Below are positions 16,135-25,502 of a stretch of DNA of 36,175 nucleotides, piece after piece (the stretch's first letter is position 1; every line of letters starts with the position of its first letter). The stretch lies in contig JAGKXA010000047.1 in NCBI GenBank assembly GCA_021151615.1, positions 1 to 36,175 on the forward strand, given 5' to 3'. The notes under the pieces are model-generated. The model ran no database searches. It was not told where the DNA came from and worked only from the letters and a program-made list of their open reading frames with translations. Both the position numbers and the translations under genes were made by a program. The DNA comes from Cellvibrionaceae bacterium. GTDB taxonomy: Bacteria; Pseudomonadota; Gammaproteobacteria; Pseudomonadales; Cellvibrionaceae.

Positions 16135-16303
16135 TCGCAACTTAACCGGGAATACACATCCCAACTCAGCGAATTTCAATTTTTTACCCTCCTTTTTCCT
16201 GCGCGCGGCTCCCCCCCAAAGTCGCGCTTGGGCTACACTGACCGAACTCCAGTGAACTCGTTAATACCCTCATAAAAATACCTCCTGACATTAAGGATCC
16301 GCC

Positions 16304-17296
16304 ATGCAAAAACTTCGTTGGGGCGTGCTTAGCACCGCCAAGATCGGCCGCGAAAAAGTCATTCCTGCATTGCAGGCATCGCAACACAACCAGGTGATCG
16401 CCATCTGCTCACGCGATGAGCAGAGTGCACGCGCCGCGGCGGACACATTGCATATTGAGCGCGCTTACGGCCATTACCATGAGCTGCTGGCCGACCCGGA
16501 TGTAGATGCGATTTACAACCCGCTACCCAACCATTTGCACGTGGACTGGTCGATACGCGCATTGGAAGCCGGCAAGCACGTGCTCTGTGAAAAGCCGCTC
16601 GGCATGAATACCGAAGATGCCCAACGCTTGGTGGACGCCGCGAATGCGCACCCGCATTTGAAAGTGATGGAGGCATTTATGTACCGTTTTCATCCGCAAT
16701 GGCAACTGGCGAAAAAACTCATCGATCAAGGACGCATCGGCAAGCTGCGTACAGTGCACTCGGCGTTTTGTTACAACAATCGCGACTCCGACAATATTCG
16801 AAATCGTATTGATATGGGTGGCGGTGCCCTGCTGGATATCGGTTGCTATTCAATTTCCCTGTCACGCCTGTTGTTCGGGCAGGAACCGGATCAGGTGATG
16901 GGGCATATCACGCCGATGCCCGGCGAAGAAGTGGACTGCTTAACATCTGGAATATTAGAGTTCCGCGATGGCACAGCAACCTTCACAGTGGCCACCAAGT
17001 TGGAATCCATGCAGCGCGTGGAGGCAAGTGGCGAAGCAGGCAGCCTGATATTGGAGCGCCCGTTCTATAACGATAGCGGCGAGCCCATTCAAAAAATTCG
17101 TATCACCTGCAACCGGGTGGTAGAAGAAATTGAGGTTCCCGATCAGAACCACTACGGCGCCATGGGCGATGCCTTTGCACAAAGCGTATTTAACAATACA
17201 CCCGTGCCAACCCCCTTGGATGATGCCATAGCCAACATGCGCACTATCGATGCTATTTTTGAAAGTGCCGCTGAAGGCCGGTGGATTGAAGTCTAA
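16304..17296 (+). CDS. Gfo/Idh/MocA-family NAD(P)-dependent oxidoreductase
   Basis: The 330-residue protein has an N-terminal Rossmann fold (WGVLSTAKIGREKVIPAL, about 6-23) and the family motif EKPLG at about residue 97. The C-terminal alpha/beta domain contains GGGALLDIGCYSI, typical of the D-xylose dehydrogenase and 1,5-anhydrofructose reductase-like group. It would oxidise or reduce a sugar or sugar derivative in the cytoplasm. AAGGA lies about 8 bases before the ATG. The nearest neighbours do not fix the substrate. In a plant-polymer degrader an aldose dehydrogenase role is reasonable, but this is inference. Confidence 0.9.
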   Translation: MQKLRWGVLSTAKIGREKVIPALQASQHNQVIAICSRDEQSARAAADTLHIERAYGHYHELLADPDVDAIYNPLPNHLHVDWSIRALEAGKHVLCEKPLGMNTEDAQRLVDAANAHPHLKVMEAFMYRFHPQWQLAKKLIDQGRIGKLRTVHSAFCYNNRDSDNIRNRIDMGGGALLDIGCYSISLSRLLFGQEPDQVMGHITPMPGEEVDCLTSGILEFRDGTATFTVATKLESMQRVEASGEAGSLILERPFYNDSGEPIQKIRITCNRVVEEIEVPDQNHYGAMGDAFAQSVFNNTPVPTPLDDAIANMRTIDAIFESAAEGRWIEV

Positions 17297-17346
17297 GCAA
17301 GCTTGGTTCTACAAGTTTTAATTGGTAATTGTTGGAGAGACGTCGC

Positions 17347-19587
17347 GTGTCAGATTTATTAGCTGTGTGTGTAAGAAAATATTCGCTCTGGCTGCTGGTG
17401 TTGGCAATTTATTCTGGCACCAGCCATGCGGCAGGAATCGACAAAGAGACTTCCGAGCGAATTGCCCCGCCGCTTAAAAATCTGATGCGTGGCTACAAAC
17501 CCTCTGCAGCCACTGAGGCGCAAGTGCTGTTACGGAAAACCGTAGTAGATATTGACGAACAGCTGATGAGCCACGCAACCTCCTATGTTGCGGTGTATAT
17601 CAACAGCGATGAAGCGGTGCGCGATTACAGCCAGATCAGCGTGAGCTTTAATAGCTTCTACGAAGACATTCAACTCGAGTACGCCAATGTACGCACACCG
17701 GATGGCAAGCTCGACAGTATAAAAGCCGATGCCACCCAAATCCAAAGCCCCACCGATGAAAATTTTTATCACGACCGCAAGGAATTATTATTTTCCTTGC
17801 CTAATGTGCGCAAAGGCTCTGTGATTGAATTCCAATATCGCTATACCGATACCAAAAAAATGGTTCCCAACCACTGGTTTGACAGTTTCAGTTTCCACTG
17901 GTGGGAGGATCGCGCGGCGGGCCAGGGATCGCGCGCTGACCCTATTACCAAAAGTGAATTAACCATCAATGCACCAGCCAATATAAAACTGTTCAGCAGC
18001 GATACCAGTCGCTATGCCATTACGTTCAAGCGCAGCGAAAAAAATAACCAGCAAACACTCATCTGGAACGGCACCAACCTCACCAAAATTGAACTGCAAA
18101 GCGATATGCCGCGCGAGCATGACTATGCCCCCTACCTGCGCGTTGCCACCACCGACAACTGGAATGATGTGGCGCGCTGGGCCGACAGTTTGATAGAACC
18201 GCATTTGTTGAGCGATGCAGCATTGGACAAAATTGTCAGCGATATTAAAAAATCATCAACTACACCTGAAGCGAAAGTCAAAGCGGTTTACCAAACCATT
18301 CAGGATCGCATCCGCTATGTATTTGCCCATGTTGGTCGCGGCGGTTACGAGCCCCACGACACTACAGATATTTTGAAAAATGGTTATGGTGATTGCAAAG
18401 ATCAAACCGTATTGGCAGTAAAACTCTTGCGCGACCTGGGCATAAAAGCAGACCCCGCCTTGATTGTGACGCGCGGACGCGGCATTCCCGACATGAGCAT
18501 TCCTGGAATCAGCTTTGACCATATGATTGTGCATATTCCTGCGCAAACTGGCCTGGCAGAAATATGGATGGACACCACCGGCGAAACCAGTTTGTATCCG
18601 GGATTTTCAGTCGGCATTGAAGGCCAGCCATCACTGGTAGTCAATGAGCAGAATAAAAAAATTAGCGTATTACCCACGCTGGATGCCAGCCAGCATTTTG
18701 TCCATCTGGAACTGGTATTCGATAAATTTGAAGGGCGCAATGCCCAGGCCAGTTTCAAACTTAGTTTTGGCGGTTTGTATGAGCAGCGTTTGCGCAGCAT
18801 GTGGCAGTACTCCCACGAGCGCGATAAATATTTTCGCGAACTCATCGGGCAAATTTACAACTCGGCGGAAGTCATTGAACTGAGCACCAGCAATGCCGAC
18901 AATTTATGGCAACCCTTTGTGATCCATGGCCGCTTTGCCTTTACCAATGTCTGGGGCGGTGATCAGGAAGCTATCAATTACGCGTTTAGTATCACCCAAT
19001 TAACCAATTTATTTGCCGACTTGCGCAACCTGCATAAACCAGTCGATCGTAAACAAGCCTATGTCAATAACCCCGGCTTTAGTTTGCAAGCACGTATTGT
19101 GTTTAACAGCCCAAGCAGCAAACATCAGCTGCGCATTAAAACTCAGGGGGTCAATATAGATAACCCATGGTACACGCTTGTGCAAAGCGGAAAACAGGAA
19201 TCGCAGCGCTATATTGTCGAGCAGAATTTAACGGTAAAAGATAATCGTATAGAACTAGGTAAATACGCAGATTTTTATCAAAAAACTGAAGAGCTGCTCG
19301 ATTCCACCGATTGGACACTCACCTATGAATACAACAGTGTTGCCGCCGATATAGCAGCTCTGGCGCAAGGTAAAAATGATATCGCCAGTTTAATTGCACT
19401 AAGTAAACTGCATATTAAAAATGGCGACTATCAACAGGCGCTGGAAAGCGCGCGCAGCGCAGTAAGCACCGCCCCAAAAAATGCCGAAGCTCACTACCAA
19501 TTGGGCTTGGCACTGGGATACAACCATCAATTCAAAGAGTCAGACGCTGCCTTTAAAAAAGCCGAAGCGCTCGGCTACCAACTCTGA
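17347..19587 (+). CDS. Periplasmic DUF3857/transglutaminase-like protein with TPRs
   Basis: The 746-residue protein has an N-terminal signal sequence (YSLWLLVLAIYSGTSHAAG), a DUF3857 beta-rich domain (about 50-240) and a transglutaminase-like core (about 275-400). It ends with TPR repeats (about 680-746: NGDYQQALESARSAVSTAPKNAEAHYQLGLALG). The papain-like triad is visible: Cys in GYGDCKDQ, His in SFDHMIVHI and Asp in WMDTTGE. Such proteins are thought to act as envelope proteases or transamidases, but few have known substrates. The start GTG 17347 is preferred to TTG 17329 because GGAG lies about 10 bases before the GTG. The next gene, a TPR lipoprotein, begins 10 bases after the stop, so both are one operon and probably one envelope function. 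Confidence 0.87.
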   Translation: MSDLLAVCVRKYSLWLLVLAIYSGTSHAAGIDKETSERIAPPLKNLMRGYKPSAATEAQVLLRKTVVDIDEQLMSHATSYVAVYINSDEAVRDYSQISVSFNSFYEDIQLEYANVRTPDGKLDSIKADATQIQSPTDENFYHDRKELLFSLPNVRKGSVIEFQYRYTDTKKMVPNHWFDSFSFHWWEDRAAGQGSRADPITKSELTINAPANIKLFSSDTSRYAITFKRSEKNNQQTLIWNGTNLTKIELQSDMPREHDYAPYLRVATTDNWNDVARWADSLIEPHLLSDAALDKIVSDIKKSSTTPEAKVKAVYQTIQDRIRYVFAHVGRGGYEPHDTTDILKNGYGDCKDQTVLAVKLLRDLGIKADPALIVTRGRGIPDMSIPGISFDHMIVHIPAQTGLAEIWMDTTGETSLYPGFSVGIEGQPSLVVNEQNKKISVLPTLDASQHFVHLELVFDKFEGRNAQASFKLSFGGLYEQRLRSMWQYSHERDKYFRELIGQIYNSAEVIELSTSNADNLWQPFVIHGRFAFTNVWGGDQEAINYAFSITQLTNLFADLRNLHKPVDRKQAYVNNPGFSLQARIVFNSPSSKHQLRIKTQGVNIDNPWYTLVQSGKQESQRYIVEQNLTVKDNRIELGKYADFYQKTEELLDSTDWTLTYEYNSVAADIAALAQGKNDIASLIALSKLHIKNGDYQQALESARSAVSTAPKNAEAHYQLGLALGYNHQFKESDAAFKKAEALGYQL

Positions 19588-19597
19588 GGTTCAAACT

Positions 19598-21073
19598 ATG
19601 GAGTTGCGTAGGATCAACATGTCACCAACGAAAAAAGTGTGTCGCGCACTACCCGGTCGCGCTGTGCTGGTGCTACTGTGCAGCGCGCTACTCGTTGCCT
19701 GCAGTCAACAAACTATCAAACCCTTGCACGAGCCAGAACTGCCAGCGACAAACATTGATGCAAACACCAATAGTTCGGGGCTAATCCGCAGCCTGCAGCA
19801 ACAGCTCACCCAAGACCCCAACAATCCGGAAGTGCATTACAAATTGGGTTTTGCCTATACCGCGGCCGCCGAACAATTAAAAACGGCAAAGCCGGAAAAA
19901 TCCGCTGCGCAACGCAAACTGGCGATCAAGGAATTTCGCAAGGTATTAACGTTGGTGCCCGGCAATGAGGCGACATTGGCAGCACTTTACAATATTTATT
20001 ACGATGATGTGGTAAAGGGAAATAATCCGTCACTCGCTCAAGCCAAATCAATATTCACTCAGCTCTCACCCAGTGCACGCGAAGAACTGAACCCTCCATC
20101 GCTTGCACTATTTTTGCAGCGCTATATCGCACAAAAAGAAAGCACCAAAAAGGAACCAAAAGAATTATTGGACGCGCTGCTAAGTGCTACACGCGAGCAA
20201 CCAACTAACGACAAAGCCTACATTCAGCTTGCCAAAATGTATCGCAACATGGGGCTTTATCCGCTTGCACTGGCCACCTTGAAGCAAGCGGAGGCCAATC
20301 AAGTGCAGTCGCGCGATTTTTTCCAAACATTGGCGGAAACCTATGAAGAGCGCGCCGATGCCAGCGGTTGCTCCTACGAATTAAATCAATCGCTCTACAA
20401 CGCAGCAAGCTATTACCAAAAAGCAATACCATTGGGTGCTGACAAAGCGGAATTGCATTATCAATTGGCTCAAATGTTTATTGATAACAATCACCACCGA
20501 CTAGCATTGAATGAAATCGACATAGTTCTGGAAATTGCCCCCAGCGCGGAAAATTATGCCTGGGCTGCGCAAACCTATTCCACGCTCGGCAAAAATAAAC
20601 AGGCGTTTAAATTGTTGGATAAAGCCAAACAACATGGGCTTGCCACCAGCGACACCGCCTATCACGAGATTTATATGAACGCGGGAGATTGGCAAAAAGC
20701 AGCAGTAACCTTTACCGAGTATTTGCAAGCACAGCGGGAGATCAGTGTTTACGATGCCATCAAAGCCGACATTATTCGCGACCAAACCGAATGGGATTTC
20801 TCCAGGATTGCACGCGGCAAAAAAATGGCCGTACGCAATGAGTGGGAAGGCGCGGTATATGCTTATTGGATCAACAAAATCAATCGCCAGCAATTACAGC
20901 AAGCAGCAAACAATCGCTGTGAATTAACTGAATATTATTTTTATTCGGGTTATCGCGACTATCGCGCCGGTAAAACCCCGGCAGCCAGGCAGAACTTCCT
21001 GGCCGTATTACAACAAAATACCTATCGATTTATCGAGCGGCCACTGGCGAGCCTTTTTTTGGGAAGAGATTAA
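19598..21073 (+). CDS. TPR-containing predicted lipoprotein
   Basis: The 491-residue protein begins with a lipoprotein signal: basic residues (TKKVCRALPGR), hydrophobic VLVLLCSALLVA and lipobox Cys in LLVAC. It continues with many degenerate TPR helical pairs, for example LTQDPNNPEVHYKLGFAYT, NDKAYIQLAKMYRNMGLYPLAL and KAELHYQLAQMFIDNNHHRLAL. TPRs form protein-binding superhelices, so it may be a scaffold anchored to a membrane facing the periplasm. ATG 19598 (GAGG 9 bases upstream) and ATG 19619 (AGGA 6 bases upstream) are both possible starts. It lies 10 bases after the transglutaminase-like gene, whose own C-terminal TPRs could interact with it. No more precise role can be given. Confidence 0.8.
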   Translation: MELRRINMSPTKKVCRALPGRAVLVLLCSALLVACSQQTIKPLHEPELPATNIDANTNSSGLIRSLQQQLTQDPNNPEVHYKLGFAYTAAAEQLKTAKPEKSAAQRKLAIKEFRKVLTLVPGNEATLAALYNIYYDDVVKGNNPSLAQAKSIFTQLSPSAREELNPPSLALFLQRYIAQKESTKKEPKELLDALLSATREQPTNDKAYIQLAKMYRNMGLYPLALATLKQAEANQVQSRDFFQTLAETYEERADASGCSYELNQSLYNAASYYQKAIPLGADKAELHYQLAQMFIDNNHHRLALNEIDIVLEIAPSAENYAWAAQTYSTLGKNKQAFKLLDKAKQHGLATSDTAYHEIYMNAGDWQKAAVTFTEYLQAQREISVYDAIKADIIRDQTEWDFSRIARGKKMAVRNEWEGAVYAYWINKINRQQLQQAANNRCELTEYYFYSGYRDYRAGKTPAARQNFLAVLQQNTYRFIERPLASLFLGRD

Positions 21074-21096
21074 TCCACTACTCTTGCAGGTGTACT

Positions 21097-22452
21097 ATGC
21101 AACCATCAACCATGCAACCGTCAAACAACCAACCCCATGCAAATCATCCGCCTTCCACCAAACCACGTATTGTGGTGGTCGGTGGGGGCGCAGGCGGACT
21201 TGAACTCGCCACCACATTGGGTGATAAACTCGGGCGAAAAAATAAAGCGGAAGTTACGCTGATAGACCGTAACACCACCCACCTATGGAAACCGTTACTA
21301 CACGAAATTGCAGTGGGCACTATGGATGAAGATGTGGATGCGGTGAGCTATCGCGGCCACGCCAACGCGCACCATTTTTTCTTTCGCGTCGGCACTATGA
21401 TTGATATTGATCGCGACAAACGTGAAGTTGTGCTTGCCCCAATGCAAGATGAAGAAGGTGTAGAGTTTTTGCCATCTACTCGTATTCCTTACGATTACCT
21501 GGTCGTTGCACTTGGCTCCATATCAAACGATTTCAACACCGCCGGCGTGAAAGATCATTGCCTTTTTTTAGATGGCCCGACGCAGGCACATAAATTTCAC
21601 AATAAATTACTCAATAAATTTTTGCGCATTCAGCGCGTTACCGGCGCCAATGATCATGTGCGCATCGCCATTGTCGGCGCGGGCGCAACCGGTGTTGAAC
21701 TTTCAGCCGAATTGCACCACGCAGTACACGAAATCCATAACTATGGTTTTGATGCCGTGTCCAATGAACATCTCCATGTCACATTGGTTGAAGCCGGCCC
21801 GCGCATTTTACCGGCACTACCCGAACGAATTTCCGCAGCAGCGCATGGCGAGCTGGTGAAAATCGGTGTGGATGTCAAACTCAACACTATGATTACTTCT
21901 GCAAACGCAGAAGGTTTACACACCAAAGATGGTCAGGTGATTAATGCCGATTTAATGGTCTGGGCCGCCGGAATTAAAGTGCCCGATTTCATGGCCAATA
22001 TCGCCGGGCTGGAAACCAATCGCATCAACCAATTGCATGTCAATGAATTTTTACAAACCACGCGCGACGCCACTATTTTCGCAATCGGTGATTGCGCGCA
22101 ATTTACCAACCCGGATGGTTCACGCGTACCACCGCGCGCGCAATCCGCACACCAAATGGCGAGCATTTGCTACAAAAATTTGGTCGCACTGTTAAACAAT
22201 AAACCATTGCAAGCTTACAAATACACCGATCACGGCTCGCTGATTTCACTTGCGAGTTATTCAACCGTTGGAAATTTAATGGGCAACTTGAGCAAAGGCA
22301 GTATGTTCATCGAAGGTCGCCTTGCACGCATGGTTTACATTTCGCTCTACCGCATGCACCAGATCGCCATCCACGGATTAATTCGTACTGGTTTGATTAT
22401 GCTGGGAGGAAGATTGAATCGCTGGTTAAGACCGCGGTTGAAATTGCATTAA
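21097..22452 (+). CDS. ndh: Type II NADH:quinone oxidoreductase
   Basis: NDH-2 is a single-subunit flavoprotein on the cytoplasmic face of the inner membrane that passes electrons from NADH to quinone without pumping protons. The 451-residue protein has two dinucleotide folds: VVVGGGAGGLELA for FAD (about 26-38) and IVGAGATGVELSAEL for NADH (about 193-207). Further marks are VWAAGIKVPD and the FAD-binding AIGDCAQF. The C-terminal stretch (IHGLIRTGLIMLGGRLNRWLRPRL) is amphipathic and suits membrane attachment. An extra Gln/Pro/Asn-rich N-terminus of about 20 residues precedes the fold, and a second ATG five codons in could be the real start. It follows the TPR lipoprotein gene by 23 bases. Confidence 0.93.
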   Translation: MQPSTMQPSNNQPHANHPPSTKPRIVVVGGGAGGLELATTLGDKLGRKNKAEVTLIDRNTTHLWKPLLHEIAVGTMDEDVDAVSYRGHANAHHFFFRVGTMIDIDRDKREVVLAPMQDEEGVEFLPSTRIPYDYLVVALGSISNDFNTAGVKDHCLFLDGPTQAHKFHNKLLNKFLRIQRVTGANDHVRIAIVGAGATGVELSAELHHAVHEIHNYGFDAVSNEHLHVTLVEAGPRILPALPERISAAAHGELVKIGVDVKLNTMITSANAEGLHTKDGQVINADLMVWAAGIKVPDFMANIAGLETNRINQLHVNEFLQTTRDATIFAIGDCAQFTNPDGSRVPPRAQSAHQMASICYKNLVALLNNKPLQAYKYTDHGSLISLASYSTVGNLMGNLSKGSMFIEGRLARMVYISLYRMHQIAIHGLIRTGLIMLGGRLNRWLRPRLKLH

Positions 22453-22574
22453 TAGATAAACACAGTGCAGCAGCGGCACCATACTATTGCGAGTGAGGCC
22501 ACCGCTTGTACATGGAATTGCGATGGGATAGGCTTGGCACGCCAATATGGCGCATAAAAAACATGGAGATTAAT

Positions 22575-23069
22575 ATGTCTATTAAGAACAAGATTGCGGC
22601 CGCTGCTTTTTGCAGTCTTTTGATGACCGGATGTGCAAGTATCGTTAGTGATTCCTCATACCCGATTACACTTAAATCCGCCCCGGATACCGCCAACTTC
22701 ACTATCACCAATCGCAGTGGAGCGGTTGTTCACTCTGGCGTTACCCCGAGTGTAGTAACCCTTAAAGCAAGTGCTGGTTACTTCAAAGGCGAGCGTTACG
22801 TGATCACCTTCAGGAAAGACGGCTTCACTGACAAGACCTTTACCCTGACCAGTTCTTTGGATGGTTGGTATTGGGGCAATATTTTATTCGGCGGTCTGAT
22901 TGGTATGTTGATTGTTGATCCAGCAACTGGGGCCATGTACAAATTGCCACAAGACGTATCGATCAATCTGGATTCCAATACCACCGCAAGCAACAACCAG
23001 ATATTGACCATTGCCAGCTATGATTCGCTGACCGATGAACAGAAGGCACAATTAGTCAAAGTAAACTAA
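22575..23069 (+). CDS. Small lipoprotein with PEGA-like segment
   Basis: The 164-residue protein has a signal peptide with lipobox L-M-T-G-C (Cys at about 20), followed by a beta-rich part with GVTPSVVTLKASAGYFKGERYVITFRKDGF, which resembles PEGA-type carbohydrate or surface-associated domains. Residues about 95-115 (WYWGNILFGGLIGMLIVDPATGAMY) form a conserved-looking glycine-rich hydrophobic segment that I associate with small lipoproteins of this type in gammaproteobacteria. The function is unknown. ATG 22575 has GGAG 6 bases upstream and starts directly on the signal peptide. A longer reading from 22506 is unlikely. It lies 122 bases after ndh and probably has its own promoter. Confidence 0.8.
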   Translation: MSIKNKIAAAAFCSLLMTGCASIVSDSSYPITLKSAPDTANFTITNRSGAVVHSGVTPSVVTLKASAGYFKGERYVITFRKDGFTDKTFTLTSSLDGWYWGNILFGGLIGMLIVDPATGAMYKLPQDVSINLDSNTTASNNQILTIASYDSLTDEQKAQLVKVN

Positions 23070-23085
23070 TTTACTTTTCATACAT

Positions 23086-23110
23086 GTTCGATCAGGAACA
23101 CTGATCGAAC
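23086..23110. terminator. Hairpin between convergent genes
   Basis: GTTCGATCA (23086-23094) pairs perfectly with TGATCGAAC (23102-23110) around a seven-base loop. It lies between the lipoprotein stop and the convergent acetyltransferase stop. There is no strong T-run on either side, so its role as terminator is likely from position but not proven. Confidence 0.55.
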
Positions 23111-23131
23111 GTGGTTTACTCCATTCAACAA

Positions 23132-23644
23132 CTACACACTGATTCGCATCACGTTCACTTGTCGCCCGCCCAAGCGCGTAAGGCGCACAATATCCCAACC
23201 TCGTTTCTGATAGTAATCCGTGTAATCCGTCGCCGACAACCAAAGCTCTCCCAATCCTAAATCCCGCGCGTAGTTTTTTGCGGCATCAATCAACACCATT
23301 CCAATTCCGTGCTGCCGATATTGTTCCACCACAAATAAATTACTCAACCATACCGGTGAATCGCTGAACACTTTGGGCATGCGTTCACTGCTGCGATAGG
23401 TGTAGTTCACCAGGCTGACACAGCCGACCAATTCGCCGTTTTGCAAAATGATCAGTGTTTTGGGAATAGCATTTTGTTTGACATGCAATACCAAGCGTTG
23501 CTGCCGCAACGCCAGTGTTGATTTCAGCCCCTGACGTTCGCACTCCTGATGATGCCAAAAAGCAACTTGCGCAAAAAGTTCGGGGTGGTTTTCCAGCAGT
23601 GCAATTTGTAACTCAGGGGATTTTCTTACTGCAGATGTTTTCAC
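23132..23644 (-). CDS. GNAT-family N-acetyltransferase
   Basis: The 170-residue protein is a GNAT domain. The acetyl-CoA-binding motif is SNLFVVEQYRQHGIGMVLIDAA (about residues 101-122, with Q-x-x-G-I-G in place of the usual R-x-x-G-x-G). The end DYYQKRGW matches the usual 'Y..GF' acceptor-site strand. The start is GTG at 23644, since no in-frame ATG precedes the domain, and the ribosome binding site is weak. It is separated from lipA by a strong terminator, so it is probably transcribed on its own. The substrate is unknown. Confidence 0.85.
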   Translation of the reverse strand: MKTSAVRKSPELQIALLENHPELFAQVAFWHHQECERQGLKSTLALRQQRLVLHVKQNAIPKTLIILQNGELVGCVSLVNYTYRSSERMPKVFSDSPVWLSNLFVVEQYRQHGIGMVLIDAAKNYARDLGLGELWLSATDYTDYYQKRGWDIVRLTRLGGRQVNVMRISV

Positions 23645-23703
23645 ATTAACAACTTAATTCGCCGACGAATGTTGGATTAACTTTAGTTCATTTTGCTGAA
23701 CCG

Positions 23704-23736
23704 GAAATAAAAAACTCCCGACCGGCGGGAGTTTTT
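23704..23736 (-). terminator. Intrinsic terminator of lipA
   Basis: AAAAACTCCCG (23710-23720) and CGGGAGTTTTT (23726-23736) form an 11-bp stem around loop ACCGG. On the minus strand it comes 30 bases after the lipA stop and is followed by TTTTTTATTT. It is also T-rich on the plus strand, but no plus-strand gene ends there. Confidence 0.88.
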
Positions 23737-23765
23737 TTGTGCTTAACCTGCAGGAGGTTTCAGGA

Positions 23766-24794
23766 TTATTTGGTTTCGCCAAACCACTTTACATCCTCGC
23801 CGTGCGCTTGTTTATCCGCGTGGTAGGAAGAGCGAACCAGCGGGCCGCAGGCAGCGTGTTTAAAACCCATTTCTTCGGCGAGGCGCGTGTACTCGGCAAA
23901 TTCATCCGGGTGCACAAAACGTTCGACCGGCAAGTGATCTTTGGAGGGTTGCAAATATTGGCCAATGGTGAGCATATCGATGTCATGCTCACGCATGTGC
24001 TTCATCACTTCGATAATTTCTTCTTTGGTTTCACCCAGGCCCACCATCAAACCGGATTTGGTTAATACATCCGGGCGACGCGCCTTGTATTGCTTGAGCA
24101 ATTGCAATGACCATTCGTAGTTAGCGCCGGGGCGCGCCTGACGATACAAACGCGATACGGTTTCCATATTGTGGTTGAACACATCGGGCGCTTCTTGTTC
24201 AAGAATATCCAATGCGATTTCCATGCGGCCACGGAAATCCGGCACCAAAACCTCTACTTGTAGCTTGGGGCTGAGCGCGCGCGCTTCGCGAATACAATCA
24301 GCAAAATGTTGGGCACCACCATCGCGCAGGTCATCGCGGTCAACCGAGGTAATCACCACGTACTTCAAACGCATCTCGGCGATGGCTTCGGCGAGTTTGC
24401 GCGGCTCCTGCTCATCAAGCGGATTAGGTTTGCCGTGACCCACATCGCAGAAGGGGCAGCGACGGGTACAAATATCGCCCATGATCATAAAAGTAGCGGT
24501 GCCGCCGCTGAAGCATTCGCCCAGATTGGGGCAGTTCGCCTCTTCGCACACGGACGACAACTTGTTTTTACGCAGTATCGATTTGATGCGATCCACTTCC
24601 GGCGATGCAGGAATACGCACACGAATCCAGTCAGGCTTACGCTGTACTTCGTCACGATCGGTGGCAATCACTTTGACCGGAATACGCTCGACCTTGTCGG
24701 CATCGCGCAGCTTCTCACCTTGCTTGTAGCGCTCGGTGCGTTTAACCGGTTGGAGTTCAGGAACAAAGGTGGATACAGGAGGAAGATCTGACAT
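23766..24794 (-). CDS. lipA: Lipoyl synthase
   Basis: LipA is a radical SAM enzyme that inserts two sulfur atoms into the octanoyl group on lipoyl domains of 2-oxoacid dehydrogenases and the glycine cleavage H protein. The 342-residue protein has both cluster sites: the auxiliary [4Fe-4S] cysteines in CEEANCPNLGEC and the radical SAM CxxxCxxC in CTRRCPFC. It also has HNMETVSRLYRQARPGANY and the conserved C-terminal region GPLVRSSYHAD. The Cys-rich family length of about 320-340 is met. It follows lipB by 15 bases and acts after it: LipB loads octanoate, LipA adds sulfur. A strong terminator follows. Confidence 0.97.
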   Translation of the reverse strand: MSDLPPVSTFVPELQPVKRTERYKQGEKLRDADKVERIPVKVIATDRDEVQRKPDWIRVRIPASPEVDRIKSILRKNKLSSVCEEANCPNLGECFSGGTATFMIMGDICTRRCPFCDVGHGKPNPLDEQEPRKLAEAIAEMRLKYVVITSVDRDDLRDGGAQHFADCIREARALSPKLQVEVLVPDFRGRMEIALDILEQEAPDVFNHNMETVSRLYRQARPGANYEWSLQLLKQYKARRPDVLTKSGLMVGLGETKEEIIEVMKHMREHDIDMLTIGQYLQPSKDHLPVERFVHPDEFAEYTRLAEEMGFKHAACGPLVRSSYHADKQAHGEDVKWFGETK

Positions 24795-24809
24795 AGGAAG
24801 CTCGCGGCA

Positions 24810-25502
24810 TTAATCTACGGCGCGCATTGTACAGGTTTCGTAACCCAATTTCCGCGCGAATTCCATAACAAGTTGCTGCTGAACCTGCGCCAAACTGGGG
24901 CATTCAGGTACCAGGTTGCGCATCTGGGTCATGGCCAACCCCTGATAACCACAGGGGTTGATACGCTGGAACGGCGACAAATCCATATCCACATTCAAGG
25001 CGAGGCCGTGAAAACTGCAGCCCCGGCGCACGCGCAACCCGAGTGAGGCGATCTTGTCACCATTGACGTAGACGCCGGGCGCATCGGGTTTGGCAGCCGA
25101 GTCGATCCCATAATGAGCCAGGGTTGCGACGAGTGTCTGTTCGATGCGAGTCACCAACTCGCGCACACCAACATTGAGGCGACGCAAATCCAATAAGGGA
25201 TAAGCCACCAGTTGGCCAGGGCCGTGATAAGTCACCTGGCCGCCTCGATCCGTCTGCACTACCGGGATATCACCGGGGAACAACAGATGCTCCGCCTTGC
25301 CTGCTTGCCCCTGGGTGAACACCGGGGGATGCTCCACCAGCCAGAGCTGATCAACCGTTTCAGCGGTGCGCTGATTGGTAAAATCACTCATTGCCTGCCA
25401 ACTGCTGGCGTAATCGCGCAGACCCAGGTTGACTACCTCAAGGCCAAGACCCGCCAACTTAGAGCACCATTTTAATAATGCGGTTGAGGCGCAGGTCGTC
25501 AT
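24810..25502 (-). CDS. lipB: Octanoyltransferase
   Basis: LipB moves octanoate from acyl carrier protein to the lipoyl domains of target enzymes, the first step of lipoate synthesis. Family motifs are present in order: WLVEHPPVFTQGQAGKAEHLL, DRGGQVTYHGPGQLVAYPL, the catalytic Lys in NGDKIASLGLRVRRGCSFHGLALNV, and the catalytic Cys in FQRINPCGYQG. The start is unsettled. ATG 25502 gives 230 residues and overlaps ybeD by 44 bases, with a first 15 residues unlike other LipB proteins. A TTG at 25457, just after the ybeD stop, would give the family's usual N-terminus. Neither has a strong ribosome binding site. It lies between ybeD and lipA. Confidence 0.95.
   Translation of the reverse strand: MTTCASTALLKWCSKLAGLGLEVVNLGLRDYASSWQAMSDFTNQRTAETVDQLWLVEHPPVFTQGQAGKAEHLLFPGDIPVVQTDRGGQVTYHGPGQLVAYPLLDLRRLNVGVRELVTRIEQTLVATLAHYGIDSAAKPDAPGVYVNGDKIASLGLRVRRGCSFHGLALNVDMDLSPFQRINPCGYQGLAMTQMRNLVPECPSLAQVQQQLVMEFARKLGYETCTMRAVD

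Noticed and set aside
18402..18845. 147-residue minus-strand frame
   Set aside because: It lies inside the DUF3857/transglutaminase gene, which has clear domains and the catalytic triad.
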